Below are positions 1 to 6,720 of a stretch of DNA of 17,911 bases, in pieces. The stretch lies in the NCBI GenBank assembly GCA_002686955.1, contig NYZA01000086.1, positions 1-17,911 on the forward strand, in the 5' to 3' direction. Source of the DNA: Gemmatimonadota bacterium (GTDB lineage: Bacteria > GCA-2686955). The translations under genes and the position numbers were made by a program. Position 1 is the first letter of the stretch; every line of letters starts with the position of its first letter. The notes below the pieces were generated by a model. The model did not search any database. It worked only from the letters and a program-made list of their open reading frames with translations, and had not been told where the DNA came from.

Positions 1-764
1 ACACGTGGGACGAAACCTACCGCGGTGCGTTTGCCTGGTCCGAACCGGAGACCCAGGCGATACACAATTTCGTCCATGGGCACGATATCAAATACGCGCT
101 GAGCTTCCACACCTACGGCGATCTCTATCTCTATCCCTGGGGCTACTACTACGGAACCTCGCCCGACAACTCCCACTTCCGCGACATTGCGCAGGTGATG
201 TCGGCCGACAATAACTACACCTACGGGCCGACCAGCTCGACTCTCTATCTGGTCAACGGGGAGTGCACCGACTGGCTCTACGGCGAACAAGGGACCAAAG
301 AGAAGATCTTCGGCTACACCGTCGAAATCGGAGACTGGTTTTGGCCGAGCCGCGGCGAAATCCCGGGCCTCGTCGAAGAGAACATGGAGCCGACCTTCTA
401 CTTCATCGAACAGGCGGGCGGACTGCACGACGGCGATGTTCCGCTCGAGCTAATGAACACTCCGAGCACGATCCAGCGAGGTTCGCGGGCAGAATGGGAC
501 GCCCATGTTCGAAACGTCGCCGGCGAAGACCTGAGCGTCGATTCATGGGTGCACGTGACTTCGACATCACTTCCCGTCGAAGGGGTGACCAAGGTGCTAG
601 CGGAGGGTAGGTTGGTTCCTTCGGGCTATGACGACACCGTGCTGGTCGGCGGCCTGATGCCGCTGAGTGCACCGATCGGAAGCTACACCTTTACGCAAAG
701 AATCGGAGATCGAGCGACCGGCGAGATCTACGGTGAAGATGTGTTCACGGCCGTCGTGCAATAG
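1..764 (+). CDS. M14 zinc carboxypeptidase, 3' part only
   Basis: Open from the window edge (frame begins at base 3) to a TAG at 762-764, giving about 253 visible residues. The reading matches the C-terminal half of the M14 catalytic domain. It shows a YRGAFAWSEPET segment, then SFHTYGDLYLYPWGY, whose His is the third zinc ligand position. Next is a TLYLVNGECTDWLYG stretch around the substrate-binding Tyr. Last is GYTVEIGDWFWP, whose Glu (codon 324-326) is the catalytic base of the family. The first two zinc ligands (HxxE) must lie upstream of the window. About 145 residues follow the catalytic Glu and read like a beta-sandwich appendage, common in secreted M14 enzymes. The role is removal of C-terminal amino acids from peptides, probably outside the cytoplasm. 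The next gene is convergent. The family call is firm; substrate preference cannot be read. Confidence 0.9.
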   Translation, partial: TWDETYRGAFAWSEPETQAIHNFVHGHDIKYALSFHTYGDLYLYPWGYYYGTSPDNSHFRDIAQVMSADNNYTYGPTSSTLYLVNGECTDWLYGEQGTKEKIFGYTVEIGDWFWPSRGEIPGLVEENMEPTFYFIEQAGGLHDGDVPLELMNTPSTIQRGSRAEWDAHVRNVAGEDLSVDSWVHVTSTSLPVEGVTKVLAEGRLVPSGYDDTVLVGGLMPLSAPIGSYTFTQRIGDRATGEIYGEDVFTAVVQ

Positions 765-773
765 TCGGCGAAA

Positions 774-812
774 GGGTCGCGCGAGAATAGCAAGTTGTTC
801 TTGCGCGAACCC
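774..812. terminator. Hairpin between convergent genes
   Basis: A 10-bp stem (778-787 with 798-807, one G-U pair) has a 10-base loop. It is extended by 4 bp (774-777 with 809-812) across a one-base bulge. It sits between the ends of the carboxypeptidase and the convergent crotonase gene, so it could end both transcripts. Neither side has a long T-tract (only CTTT on the minus side), so termination strength is uncertain. Confidence 0.55.
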
Positions 813-826
813 AAAGACTCAGGGAC

Positions 827-1582
827 CTATTTCTTACTCAAAGCCGCGACCCGGGCGATGACGGCGTGCATCGTTTCCGCTGATAGCCAGAGCTGGGTGA
901 GAGCGTCGCGTGCTTCCTGCGTCTCGGCGCCACACTGGGCGAGGGCCGGGTCCAGCAGATATTGCTTGTTGTGGGCGTAGCCCGCCGGAGGGTATTCGGC
1001 GAGCTTGCGTGCAAGGGTCATGCAGCGGTCCGACAGTTGGTCCCGCGCGACGATCTCATGCACGAATCCATGTTCTTTCGCTTCCGCGGGCTCGAAGGTC
1101 TCGGCCTCGAGAATCAGTCGCATCACTATCTCGTGAGGAAGTGATGCTCGTGCGATCTCGAGTGCCTCTCGCGGAAAGGCGATGCCGAACGATGTTTCGT
1201 TCAGCCCGATTCGGTGCGAGCCCTCGCAAGTAACACGAAAGTCACAGGCGAGTGCGAGGATCGCGCCACCGGCGATTGCGTGACCGCCGATCTCGGCGAT
1301 GGTCGGCTTGGACACGGTCCACAGGGCGAATATGCCGTCGTTTCGACCGAGTCGCGCCAGCTCGCCGCCGGCACCCGCCGCGAGCTCCTTCAGATCGAGC
1401 CCCGCCGAAAAGGTCCGCTCGCCGCCGCGCATCAAGATGACGCGCACTCCATGGTCTCTGGCGGCATCGTCGACTGCGGTCTTCAGATCGCGCAGCAGCT
1501 CTACGTTGATTGCATTTACCGGCGGACGGTCGAGCGTGAGAACTCGTATGCCGCCATCTTCATCGTGTGCTCTTACGGCCAT
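827..1582 (-). CDS. Enoyl-CoA hydratase/isomerase (crotonase) family protein
   Basis: The protein is 251 residues, the usual length for a single-domain crotonase acting on acyl-CoA esters. The two oxyanion-hole segments are clear: FSAGLDL at 58-64 and GGHAIAGG at 99-106, the latter followed by ACDFRV. Glu129 (in LNETSFG) falls where enoyl-CoA hydratases carry their first catalytic Glu. The position expected for the second Glu reads as Arg in the VMRLIL segment, by eye alignment. Classical hydratase activity is therefore doubtful; an isomerase or other crotonase reaction is possible. The ATG at 1580-1582 is preceded by AAGGAG with a 6-base gap, which supports this start. It is transcribed divergently from the pilin-like operon. 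No partner beta-oxidation gene is adjacent, so the substrate is unknown. Confidence 0.9.
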   Translation of the reverse strand: MAVRAHDEDGGIRVLTLDRPPVNAINVELLRDLKTAVDDAARDHGVRVILMRGGERTFSAGLDLKELAAGAGGELARLGRNDGIFALWTVSKPTIAEIGGHAIAGGAILALACDFRVTCEGSHRIGLNETSFGIAFPREALEIARASLPHEIVMRLILEAETFEPAEAKEHGFVHEIVARDQLSDRCMTLARKLAEYPPAGYAHNKQYLLDPALAQCGAETQEARDALTQLWLSAETMHAVIARVAALSKK

Positions 1583-1792
1583 CGAAGGCTCCTTCGGGAG
1601 TCGGGAGGTCGGGGGGTAGGCGATGCACCCATTCTACATCTTGCGATTGCGCTCGACGCCAACATCAGCGACCGCCCTTGCGCAAGGAATGGGCAGGTTT
1701 TGGGGACGGCAAGTGAAGACCTCGCCGCGTTCGGGAAGCGCAAGGGCCTGGCGTTCAAGCGTTTGTGAGGAAACTGGCGCGGGCGAGGACAC

Positions 1793-1808
1793 TTGGCATG
1801 TGGCATGC
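1793..1808 (+). promoter_or_regulatory. Possible sigma-54 (-24/-12) promoter
   Basis: TTGGCATG at 1793-1800 and TGC at 1806-1808 give GG-N10-GC (GG 1795-1796, GC 1807-1808), the spacing demanded by RpoN. Expected initiation near 1820 would give a short leader containing a Shine-Dalgarno-like CTGGAG (1825-1830) before the ATG at 1836. The match is partial: the -24 box fits well and the -12 box is weaker. Sigma-54 control is common for pilus genes. The rest of the 1583-1835 gap shows no convincing gene. Confidence 0.35.
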
Positions 1809-1835
1809 GATTGAACAGCTCGTTCTGGAGTCCCC

Positions 1836-2303
1836 ATGCAACCACTTCTTCTTCTCGGCGGCCTCGCCATCTTGTCGGTCGGCACCCTCGGCGTGAACTA
1901 TCTGCTGGTGGACACCCGCCAGGATCTGCAAGATTCGCGCATCGCCCTCCCCGCCATCAACTCCACCCACTCCTTGGTCGGGTGGGCCGCGTCGATGCGT
2001 TTCGACGAAGAGGGCTCGTGGCTCCCCCTGCAGCAACTCACCGACTGGGATGCTTTGGGTCCCGATTCGGGCGAGGGCGAAGACGAATTCGACGACGTCG
2101 ACGATCTCCATGGGCTGACACGGGCATTCGTGACCGAAGGGGTTACGGTCACGGCCAACTGCAGCGTGGAATACGTGGAAGAAGGAGCCCTCACTCTGCC
2201 GGTTCAAACCAGAACGCACCACAAGCTGCTCACGGTCACGGTCACGGGGGAGTTCCTGCCAGACCCAGTGATCTACCAGAGCGTTTTCTCCTCCGGGACC
2301 TGA
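1836..2303 (+). CDS. Small single-span protein, pilin-like operon gene 1
   Basis: The protein has 155 residues. A hydrophobic segment (about residues 2-24) starts at the N-terminus and is followed directly by a polar, acidic region, including a Glu/Asp cluster near residues 80-92. This is the architecture of minor pilins and pseudopilins. However, no short leader with a G/A-F-T-L-I-E prepilin peptidase site is present, and no in-frame upstream start adds one. CTGGAG lies 5 bases upstream of the ATG. The stop is separated by a single base from the next ATG, so translation of the three genes is probably coupled. I do not recognise a named family. The role is inferred from architecture and from the PilW-like and DUF4900-like neighbours: assembly or display of a surface filament or sheath. 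Confidence 0.65.
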   Translation: MQPLLLLGGLAILSVGTLGVNYLLVDTRQDLQDSRIALPAINSTHSLVGWAASMRFDEEGSWLPLQQLTDWDALGPDSGEGEDEFDDVDDLHGLTRAFVTEGVTVTANCSVEYVEEGALTLPVQTRTHHKLLTVTVTGEFLPDPVIYQSVFSSGT

Positions 2304-2304
2304 G

Positions 2305-2865
2305 ATGTACGGAATCTCCCTTGCCAGCTCTTTCATCATTGGTGCGATGGTCATCATACAGATCGCCGCTATGAATGCCACCGTCACCGATCAGCTCTAT
2401 CGATCGGGAACCGAGCGAACGGCTATCGAGGTCGCCGCTAGCCTCTCACAGCTGCTCGAATCGGATCTTCGCAAGATGGGTCTTGGACTCGAAGATCCCC
2501 GCACGTCCATCGTTGCGGCGGACAGCACATCGCTCGTATTCTGGGCCGATGTCGATCTGGACGACACGCCGGAACAGGTTTCCTACTGGCTAAGCTCTCC
2601 CGATTCAGCCGCGACCACCGCCAATCCCGACGATCGCCTTTTCTATCGCACGGTGGATGGTGAGCCGCTCGCCGACCCGGCGCTCGGCGTCGTCGATGTG
2701 GAGTTCCTTTTCTTCGATGGTACGGGAGCTCAAACAACCGACTGGGGAACGGTGCGCAGTATTCGCTACACAATCGCGGTCGAGCCTCCGGAGCCGATGG
2801 ACGAATTCGATCCGGTGAGCGCCGTGACATCGGGAAGCGTCTTCCCGAAGAACCTGGTCTTGTAG
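2305..2865 (+). CDS. PilW/GspJ-like minor pilin-type protein
   Basis: The protein has 186 residues. A hydrophobic helix covers about residues 4-24. It is followed by a polar helix whose ASLSQLLESDLRKMGLG stretch resembles the 'sDLRxaG' signature after the helix in PilW and GspJ minor pilins. The C-terminal half reads as beta-rich: FYRTVDGEPL, VEFLFFDGTGAQ, then VRSIRYTIAVE. That order is typical of PilW-like globular domains. As in the preceding gene, no prepilin leader or Phe-Thr-Leu-Ile-Glu cleavage motif is visible, which is odd for a true pilin. The gene starts one base after the previous stop and ends 10 bases before the next start. PilW-like architecture is moderately well supported; membership of a working type IV pilus or type II secretion system is inference. 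Confidence 0.65.
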   Translation: MYGISLASSFIIGAMVIIQIAAMNATVTDQLYRSGTERTAIEVAASLSQLLESDLRKMGLGLEDPRTSIVAADSTSLVFWADVDLDDTPEQVSYWLSSPDSAATTANPDDRLFYRTVDGEPLADPALGVVDVEFLFFDGTGAQTTDWGTVRSIRYTIAVEPPEPMDEFDPVSAVTSGSVFPKNLVL

Positions 2866-2875
2866 GGGACGGAAT

Positions 2876-4075
2876 ATGGGCACGGCGATTCTGTTTCTGG
2901 CTTTGGGCTTCGTCGCCTCCGTCGGCGTGACGATGTTGAACATGAACCGAGTACGTTCCGACGCCACACACGCCCATGTCAGCGCCTACGAGGATCACGT
3001 GGCCCGGGATTGTGCCCGCAGCGGCGCCCATCTGGCGCTCCGGAATCTCATGGAGGACGCCGATTGGCGAGACGGATACCAAGACACCAATCTCGCAACA
3101 GGGGCTTTCTCCGCGACGATCGACGATGCCGGCACCGATGGAACGCTGGCCTACAATGAGATCCGCATCACTTCGCAAGGTGACTTCGCGGGAGCCGATC
3201 AGACCATCGTTGCGATGCTCGAGCGCCGCGCCTTCTCACACTACGCATATTTCACGGGCTACGAACCCCAAATCTGGTTCATTACCGGAGACACGATCCA
3301 AGGGCCGGTGCACACGAACGGCCAGTTCCATATTTGGGGAGGGCCGGTCTTCCAGGGGCATGTGACGAGTGTTGCGGAGGACTATGCGACTTGGCGCGGC
3401 TACCATTTCCCGGACTTCCAGGAAGGAGTGGAGTTCGGCGTACCTCCGATCGAGCTGCCGGTCGACTTGGAGATGACCGAGACGGCAGCGCAGCAAGGTG
3501 GGCATACCTTCTACGAAGAAACTTGGCTGAACTTCACCGAAGACGGCGATGTAGAGTGGGCCACGGAAGGCGGTGCAAACGGCACTTGGTCACTCAGCGG
3601 TTTCAACGGTGTGATTTATGTCGATGGAGGCTACGATGTGCATGTCGAAGGTGTTGTCGATGGTGATGTGACTGTCGCTACCGAGGGGCGAATCAGTATC
3701 GATGCCGACCTGACCTACGCAAGCGATCCGCGAATCAACCCGGCATCGGACGATTTCGCCGGCTTGATCGCCTGGCAAGATGTCTACGTCGCGGATACGG
3801 CCCCCAACCAGAACAACTGCAATGTCCACGCATCGATCATGGCGGTGGAAGGCAGCTTCTACGTCGAGAACTACAGTCAGGGTTCACCCCGCGGCGTTCT
3901 GGGGGTCTTGGGAGGCGTGATCCAGCAGCAGCGCGGGGCCGTCGGCACTTTTAATCGCTACGGCATCGTATCGGGCTACCAGAAGAAATATATCTACGAT
4001 GAGCGCCTGATGGAATCGGCGCCCCCCGCGTTTCCGGTGATCGACCGGCCCGTTCTCGTCACTTGGGCCGAGTAG
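2876..4075 (+). CDS. DUF4900-type, PilX-like surface protein
   Basis: The protein has 399 residues. A hydrophobic helix (about residues 3-22) leads into a polar helix with RDCARSGAHLALRNLM, resembling PilX-type minor pilins ('a.sG...Al..l'). A DUF4900-like region follows. It has GPVHTNGQFHIWGGPVF (143-159), then a beta-helix-like run rich in short G-D-V repeats (VEGVVDGDVTVATEGRISID). The C-terminal block contains GGVIQQQRGAVGTF, SGYQKKYIYDERL and PPAFP, which I associate with this family. A GGGGA-like Shine-Dalgarno sits upstream of the ATG. DUF4900 has no assigned biochemical function. In context it is probably the large exposed component of the trio. Again no prepilin peptidase site is visible. 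The operon seems to end here, as the next gene lies 139 bases away behind its own promoter. Confidence 0.75.
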   Translation: MGTAILFLALGFVASVGVTMLNMNRVRSDATHAHVSAYEDHVARDCARSGAHLALRNLMEDADWRDGYQDTNLATGAFSATIDDAGTDGTLAYNEIRITSQGDFAGADQTIVAMLERRAFSHYAYFTGYEPQIWFITGDTIQGPVHTNGQFHIWGGPVFQGHVTSVAEDYATWRGYHFPDFQEGVEFGVPPIELPVDLEMTETAAQQGGHTFYEETWLNFTEDGDVEWATEGGANGTWSLSGFNGVIYVDGGYDVHVEGVVDGDVTVATEGRISIDADLTYASDPRINPASDDFAGLIAWQDVYVADTAPNQNNCNVHASIMAVEGSFYVENYSQGSPRGVLGVLGGVIQQQRGAVGTFNRYGIVSGYQKKYIYDERLMESAPPAFPVIDRPVLVTWAE

Positions 4076-4082
4076 CAGAGCT

Positions 4083-4117
4083 TCGACACCCGGCCGGCGG
4101 GGTGCTAACCTCCCCGC
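4083..4117 (+). promoter_or_regulatory. Fumarase promoter with palindrome over the -10
   Basis: TCGACA (4083-4088), a 17-base spacer and TAACCT (4106-4111), preceded by an extended -10 TG at 4103-4104, form a good sigma-70-type promoter. Initiation is expected near 4118, with a leader of roughly 97 bases. An inverted repeat GCGGGG (4097-4102) / CCCCGC (4112-4117) brackets the -10 exactly, as an operator might. The same repeat could instead be a weak terminator hairpin for the upstream operon, but no T-run follows it. Confidence 0.5.
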
Positions 4118-4214
4118 ACCCACGAGCGCACCTTTCACCAAGAAACCCCGGTCGACTCGAGATGGTTCCATCCCCGGGCACTGTGCGCCTCCGGCATCCG
4201 TCAGGAGATGCAAG

Positions 4215-5096
4215 ATGACCTATGAGATGGACCTTGAGGAGGCTTTGGTCGAGCTGATTCGCCTCGCCTCGACCAACCTGCCCCCCGACCAGATCGCGGC
4301 GCTACGGGCGGCCGCCGCGCGGGAGTCCGAAGGCTCCATGGCGCGAAGGACCTTCGAGATGATGCTCGAAAACGCGCGCGCCGCGTCCGACAGCTCGACG
4401 CCGACCTGCCAAGACACCGGAACGCTGCTCTTCTACGTTGGCTACGGGCCGGAGTATCGCCAGAAAGAGCTAACCCGCACGATAGAGGGCGCGGTGAAGG
4501 AGGCAACGAGGCGCACTTACTTGCGCCCCAATGCCGTCGACTCCCTGACCGGCAGGAACAGCGGCGACAATACCGGCACTGGGTCGCCCTATGTGCATTT
4601 CGAGGAGCAAGACGAGCCCGGCCTGTCGGTCCGTCTGATGCTCAAGGGGGGCGGATCGGAGAATATGGGACGCCAATACACCCTGCCGGACACAGAGCTG
4701 GGCGCGGGTAGAGATCTCGAGGGAGTGCGGCGCTGCGTGGTCGATGCCGTATTCAAGGCTCAGGGCTTCGGCTGCGCACCCGGAGTGATCGGAGTCGGTG
4801 TCGGTGGCGACCGCATGTCCTCCTTTCTGGCATCGAAGGAATCGCTCTTCAGAGCCGTCGACGACGAGAACCCTGATACCGATATCGCAACGCTCGAACA
4901 GAGCTTGCTCGATGAGTGCAACGAGCTGGGAATCGGGCCGATGGGCTTCGGGGGCAAGACCTCGGCGCTCGGAGTCAAGATATCGTTCCGCCACCGCGTG
5001 CCCGCCAGCTATTTCGTATCGATCACCTACATGTGCTGGGCCAACCGCAAGGCGAAGATGAGCTACGTCGATGGTGTAGCCACCTACGAGCAGTGA
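4215..5096 (+). CDS. Class I fumarate hydratase, alpha (N-terminal) subunit
   Basis: The protein has 293 residues and matches the Fe-S-dependent class I fumarase / L(+)-tartrate dehydratase alpha chain in full length. Three Cys positions fit the [4Fe-4S] ligands: Cys65 (PTCQDTG), Cys187 (GFGCAPGVIGVGVGGDR) and Cys274 (YMCWANRKAKM). The segments PMGFGGKTSALGVKI and GGGSENMG are further family signatures. With the beta subunit encoded 12 bases downstream it should interconvert fumarate and malate. Tartrate or a related hydroxyacid cannot be excluded by sequence alone. Proximity to acnB favours the TCA-cycle role. AGGAG (4203-4207) lies 7 bases before the ATG. The enzyme class is oxygen- and superoxide-sensitive through its exposed cluster. 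Confidence 0.93.
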   Translation: MTYEMDLEEALVELIRLASTNLPPDQIAALRAAAARESEGSMARRTFEMMLENARAASDSSTPTCQDTGTLLFYVGYGPEYRQKELTRTIEGAVKEATRRTYLRPNAVDSLTGRNSGDNTGTGSPYVHFEEQDEPGLSVRLMLKGGGSENMGRQYTLPDTELGAGRDLEGVRRCVVDAVFKAQGFGCAPGVIGVGVGGDRMSSFLASKESLFRAVDDENPDTDIATLEQSLLDECNELGIGPMGFGGKTSALGVKISFRHRVPASYFVSITYMCWANRKAKMSYVDGVATYEQ

Positions 5097-5108
5097 GAGG
5101 ACGAGAAG

Positions 5109-5693
5109 ATGAACAAGAAGCTCAGCCTACCGGCTTCCGAAGAGGATATCCGTAGCTTACGCCGCGGTGATATGGTCGAGATCAGTGGAGTGATGGCCAC
5201 CGGCCGCGACAATGTACACAAATACCTCGTAGAGAACGATGACGAGCAGGCTCGCGAGTTGCTCGAGGGCAGGTTGATCTACCACTGCGGTCCCGTGGTG
5301 GACAAGGACGACGATGGAAACTGGCGTTTTGTCGCCGCGGGGCCGACGACATCGATCCGCGAGGAGCCCTACCAAGCGACGGTTTTCGAACGCTACGGTG
5401 TGAGAGGTGCGATCGGCAAGGGCGGAATGGGACCGAAGACTCTGGCCGCCTGCGAAGAGCTGGGAGCAGTCTACCTGCATGCCATCGGTGGCCTCGCGGT
5501 GCTCTTGGCCCGTTCGGTAAAACGGGTCATCGATGTGCTTTGGCTTGAAGAGTTCGGAACTCCGGAAGCTATGTGGGTCATCGACGTCGAGGATTTCCCC
5601 GCCATCGTTACGATGGATTCCCACGGCGAGAGTCTGCATGAAGATGTACTCGCGGCGTCGAGAGAAGAGCTCGATCGGTTGCTCGACAAATAG
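5109..5693 (+). CDS. Class I fumarate hydratase, beta (C-terminal) subunit
   Basis: The protein has 194 residues, full length for the swivelling beta chain of two-subunit class I fumarases and tartrate dehydratases. Visible signatures are GRDNVHK (32-38), which carries the family's conserved Arg-Asp and His, GPTTSIR (78-84) and IGKGGMG (102-108). It has no cysteine ligands of its own and completes the active site of the alpha subunit. The gene follows alpha after 12 bases with a GAGAGGA ribosome-binding region, so the two are co-expressed. Its stop lies only 11 bases from the stop of the convergent LysR gene, with no terminator between them, so transcripts from the two sides probably overlap. 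Confidence 0.93.
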   Translation: MNKKLSLPASEEDIRSLRRGDMVEISGVMATGRDNVHKYLVENDDEQARELLEGRLIYHCGPVVDKDDDGNWRFVAAGPTTSIREEPYQATVFERYGVRGAIGKGGMGPKTLAACEELGAVYLHAIGGLAVLLARSVKRVIDVLWLEEFGTPEAMWVIDVEDFPAIVTMDSHGESLHEDVLAASREELDRLLDK

Positions 5694-5704
5694 GGTACGC
5701 AACC

Positions 5705-6622
5705 TCATTGTCTCTCATCCGAGCGAGGACGATCCGGCGACACCCGGCCCTCGCCCCGCAGGAGTCGCGCGAACGCCGCCGCGGCGGGAGAGAGCGGACG
5801 ATCCCGTTTTCGAATCACCGCCAGTCCCCGTGTGATGCGAAGACCGCTCACCGAGAGCACCCGAATTCCGTCACCGCCCTGTCCGACGCCGAGCTGGCTT
5901 ACGAAGGCCAGCCTGTGTGTTGTCTCGACCATCCGCAGGATCGCCGGAATCGAGCGCAGCTCCATTACGACCTTCACCCGCACGCCCGCGGCCCGAAGCG
6001 CATCGTCGATCAGTCGCCGGATGGCGCTGGGGGCTTCGAAGGCAACCACGTCTTGTCCGTCGAGCTCGGAAACCGGAATTCGCTTGCGCCGGGCCAGCGG
6101 GTGGTCCGAAGCCGCCACCAATACGATGCGGTCCCTCTGCAGGGGGGTTAGCTCGAAATCCTCCGAGGAGACGGGCTGAGTCACGATTCCCAACTCCAGC
6201 CGTTCTTCCAGCACATCGCGCTCGATGTCGCGACTGCCGGCCTCCTTGACCTTGAAGATCACACCCGGGTGAGCGCGCTGTAGCTTCGCGATCGCCTCCG
6301 GCAGCAGAAACGAAATCGCCGTGGCGCCGCCGCCGACCCTCACCACACCCGCCTCGAGATTCGAAAGGGCTAGCACACCCTCGTGCATCGCTTCCCAGCG
6401 CTCCACCAGCAACCGGGCCTCGCGCTCGATATAGCGCCCTTGCTCGGTCGGTGCGATACCGCGCGCCGTGCGCTCGAGCAGGGGAGCGCCGAACTCGGCT
6501 TCCAGCTGCTGCAGTCGGCGAGAGAGGGCCGGCTGGGTGATATAGAGACGCCGGGCCGCCGATGTGATCGCGCCACACTCGATCACCTCGAGAAAAGAGC
6601 GGAGCAGCCGCAAATCTGCCAT
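5705..6622 (-). CDS. LysR-family transcriptional regulator
   Basis: The protein has 305 residues with standard LysR architecture. An N-terminal winged helix-turn-helix spans about residues 1-60 (SAARRLYITQPALSRRLQQL, then FGAPLLERTARGIAPTEQG). A linker helix follows, then a periplasmic-binding-like co-inducer domain from about residue 90, beginning VVRVGGGATAISFLLPEAI. It is divergent from acnB and convergent with the fumarase genes, so control of one or both is likely. In Bacillus the LysR protein CcpC controls aconitase, and in E. coli a LysR protein sits beside ttdAB; orthology to either is not claimed. The co-inducer is unknown; a TCA-cycle acid is a reasonable guess. The ATG at 6620-6622 coincides with the start point predicted from its promoter, so the mRNA may be leaderless. 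Confidence 0.93.
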   Translation of the reverse strand: MADLRLLRSFLEVIECGAITSAARRLYITQPALSRRLQQLEAEFGAPLLERTARGIAPTEQGRYIEREARLLVERWEAMHEGVLALSNLEAGVVRVGGGATAISFLLPEAIAKLQRAHPGVIFKVKEAGSRDIERDVLEERLELGIVTQPVSSEDFELTPLQRDRIVLVAASDHPLARRKRIPVSELDGQDVVAFEAPSAIRRLIDDALRAAGVRVKVVMELRSIPAILRMVETTHRLAFVSQLGVGQGGDGIRVLSVSGLRITRGLAVIRKRDRPLSPAAAAFARLLRGEGRVSPDRPRSDERQ

Positions 6623-6628
6623 GTTCCT

Positions 6629-6657
6629 AGTTTATGGGAGCCATCCATATTTATCAA
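6629..6657 (-). promoter_or_regulatory. Promoter of the LysR gene
   Basis: On the minus strand TTGATA (6657-6652), a 17-base spacer and TAAACT (6634-6629) form a near-consensus sigma-70 promoter. Only six bases separate the -10 from the ATG, so the A of the start codon is the expected first transcribed base. The LysR box at 6633-6649 fills the spacer, which predicts autorepression. Confidence 0.6.
6633..6649. promoter_or_regulatory. T-N11-A LysR-type operator
   Basis: TATGG (6633-6637) and CCATA (6645-6649) form a palindrome with a 7-base centre. The T at 6635 and A at 6647 give the T-N11-A pattern typical of LysR binding sites. The centre lies about 50 bases before the start point expected from the only acnB -10 candidate (TAGACT, 6681-6686, with a poor -35). 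That geometry suits LysR activation of acnB together with repression of its own gene. Confidence 0.55.
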
Positions 6658-6720
6658 TTCCCCGCATGAGCAGGACTCCATAGACTTCTGATGAGGAGTA
6701 CATCTCACGGAGAAGACCCC

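Noticed and set aside
1636-1657. Minus-strand promoter for the crotonase: TAGAAT at 1636-1631 with TTGGCG at 1662-1657.
   Set aside because: The -10 is good, but the spacer is 20 bases, so the pair is not convincing.
1583-1835. Short open frames in the gap between the crotonase and the pilin-like operon.
   Set aside because: None has a ribosome-binding site, coding-type composition or recognisable sequence.
6691-6720. Upstream ATG for acnB adding ten residues.
   Set aside because: The AcnB family starts at the [13 protein letters not shown] position, and GGAGAA is placed for the ATG at 6721. The upstream ATG is near the expected transcription start.
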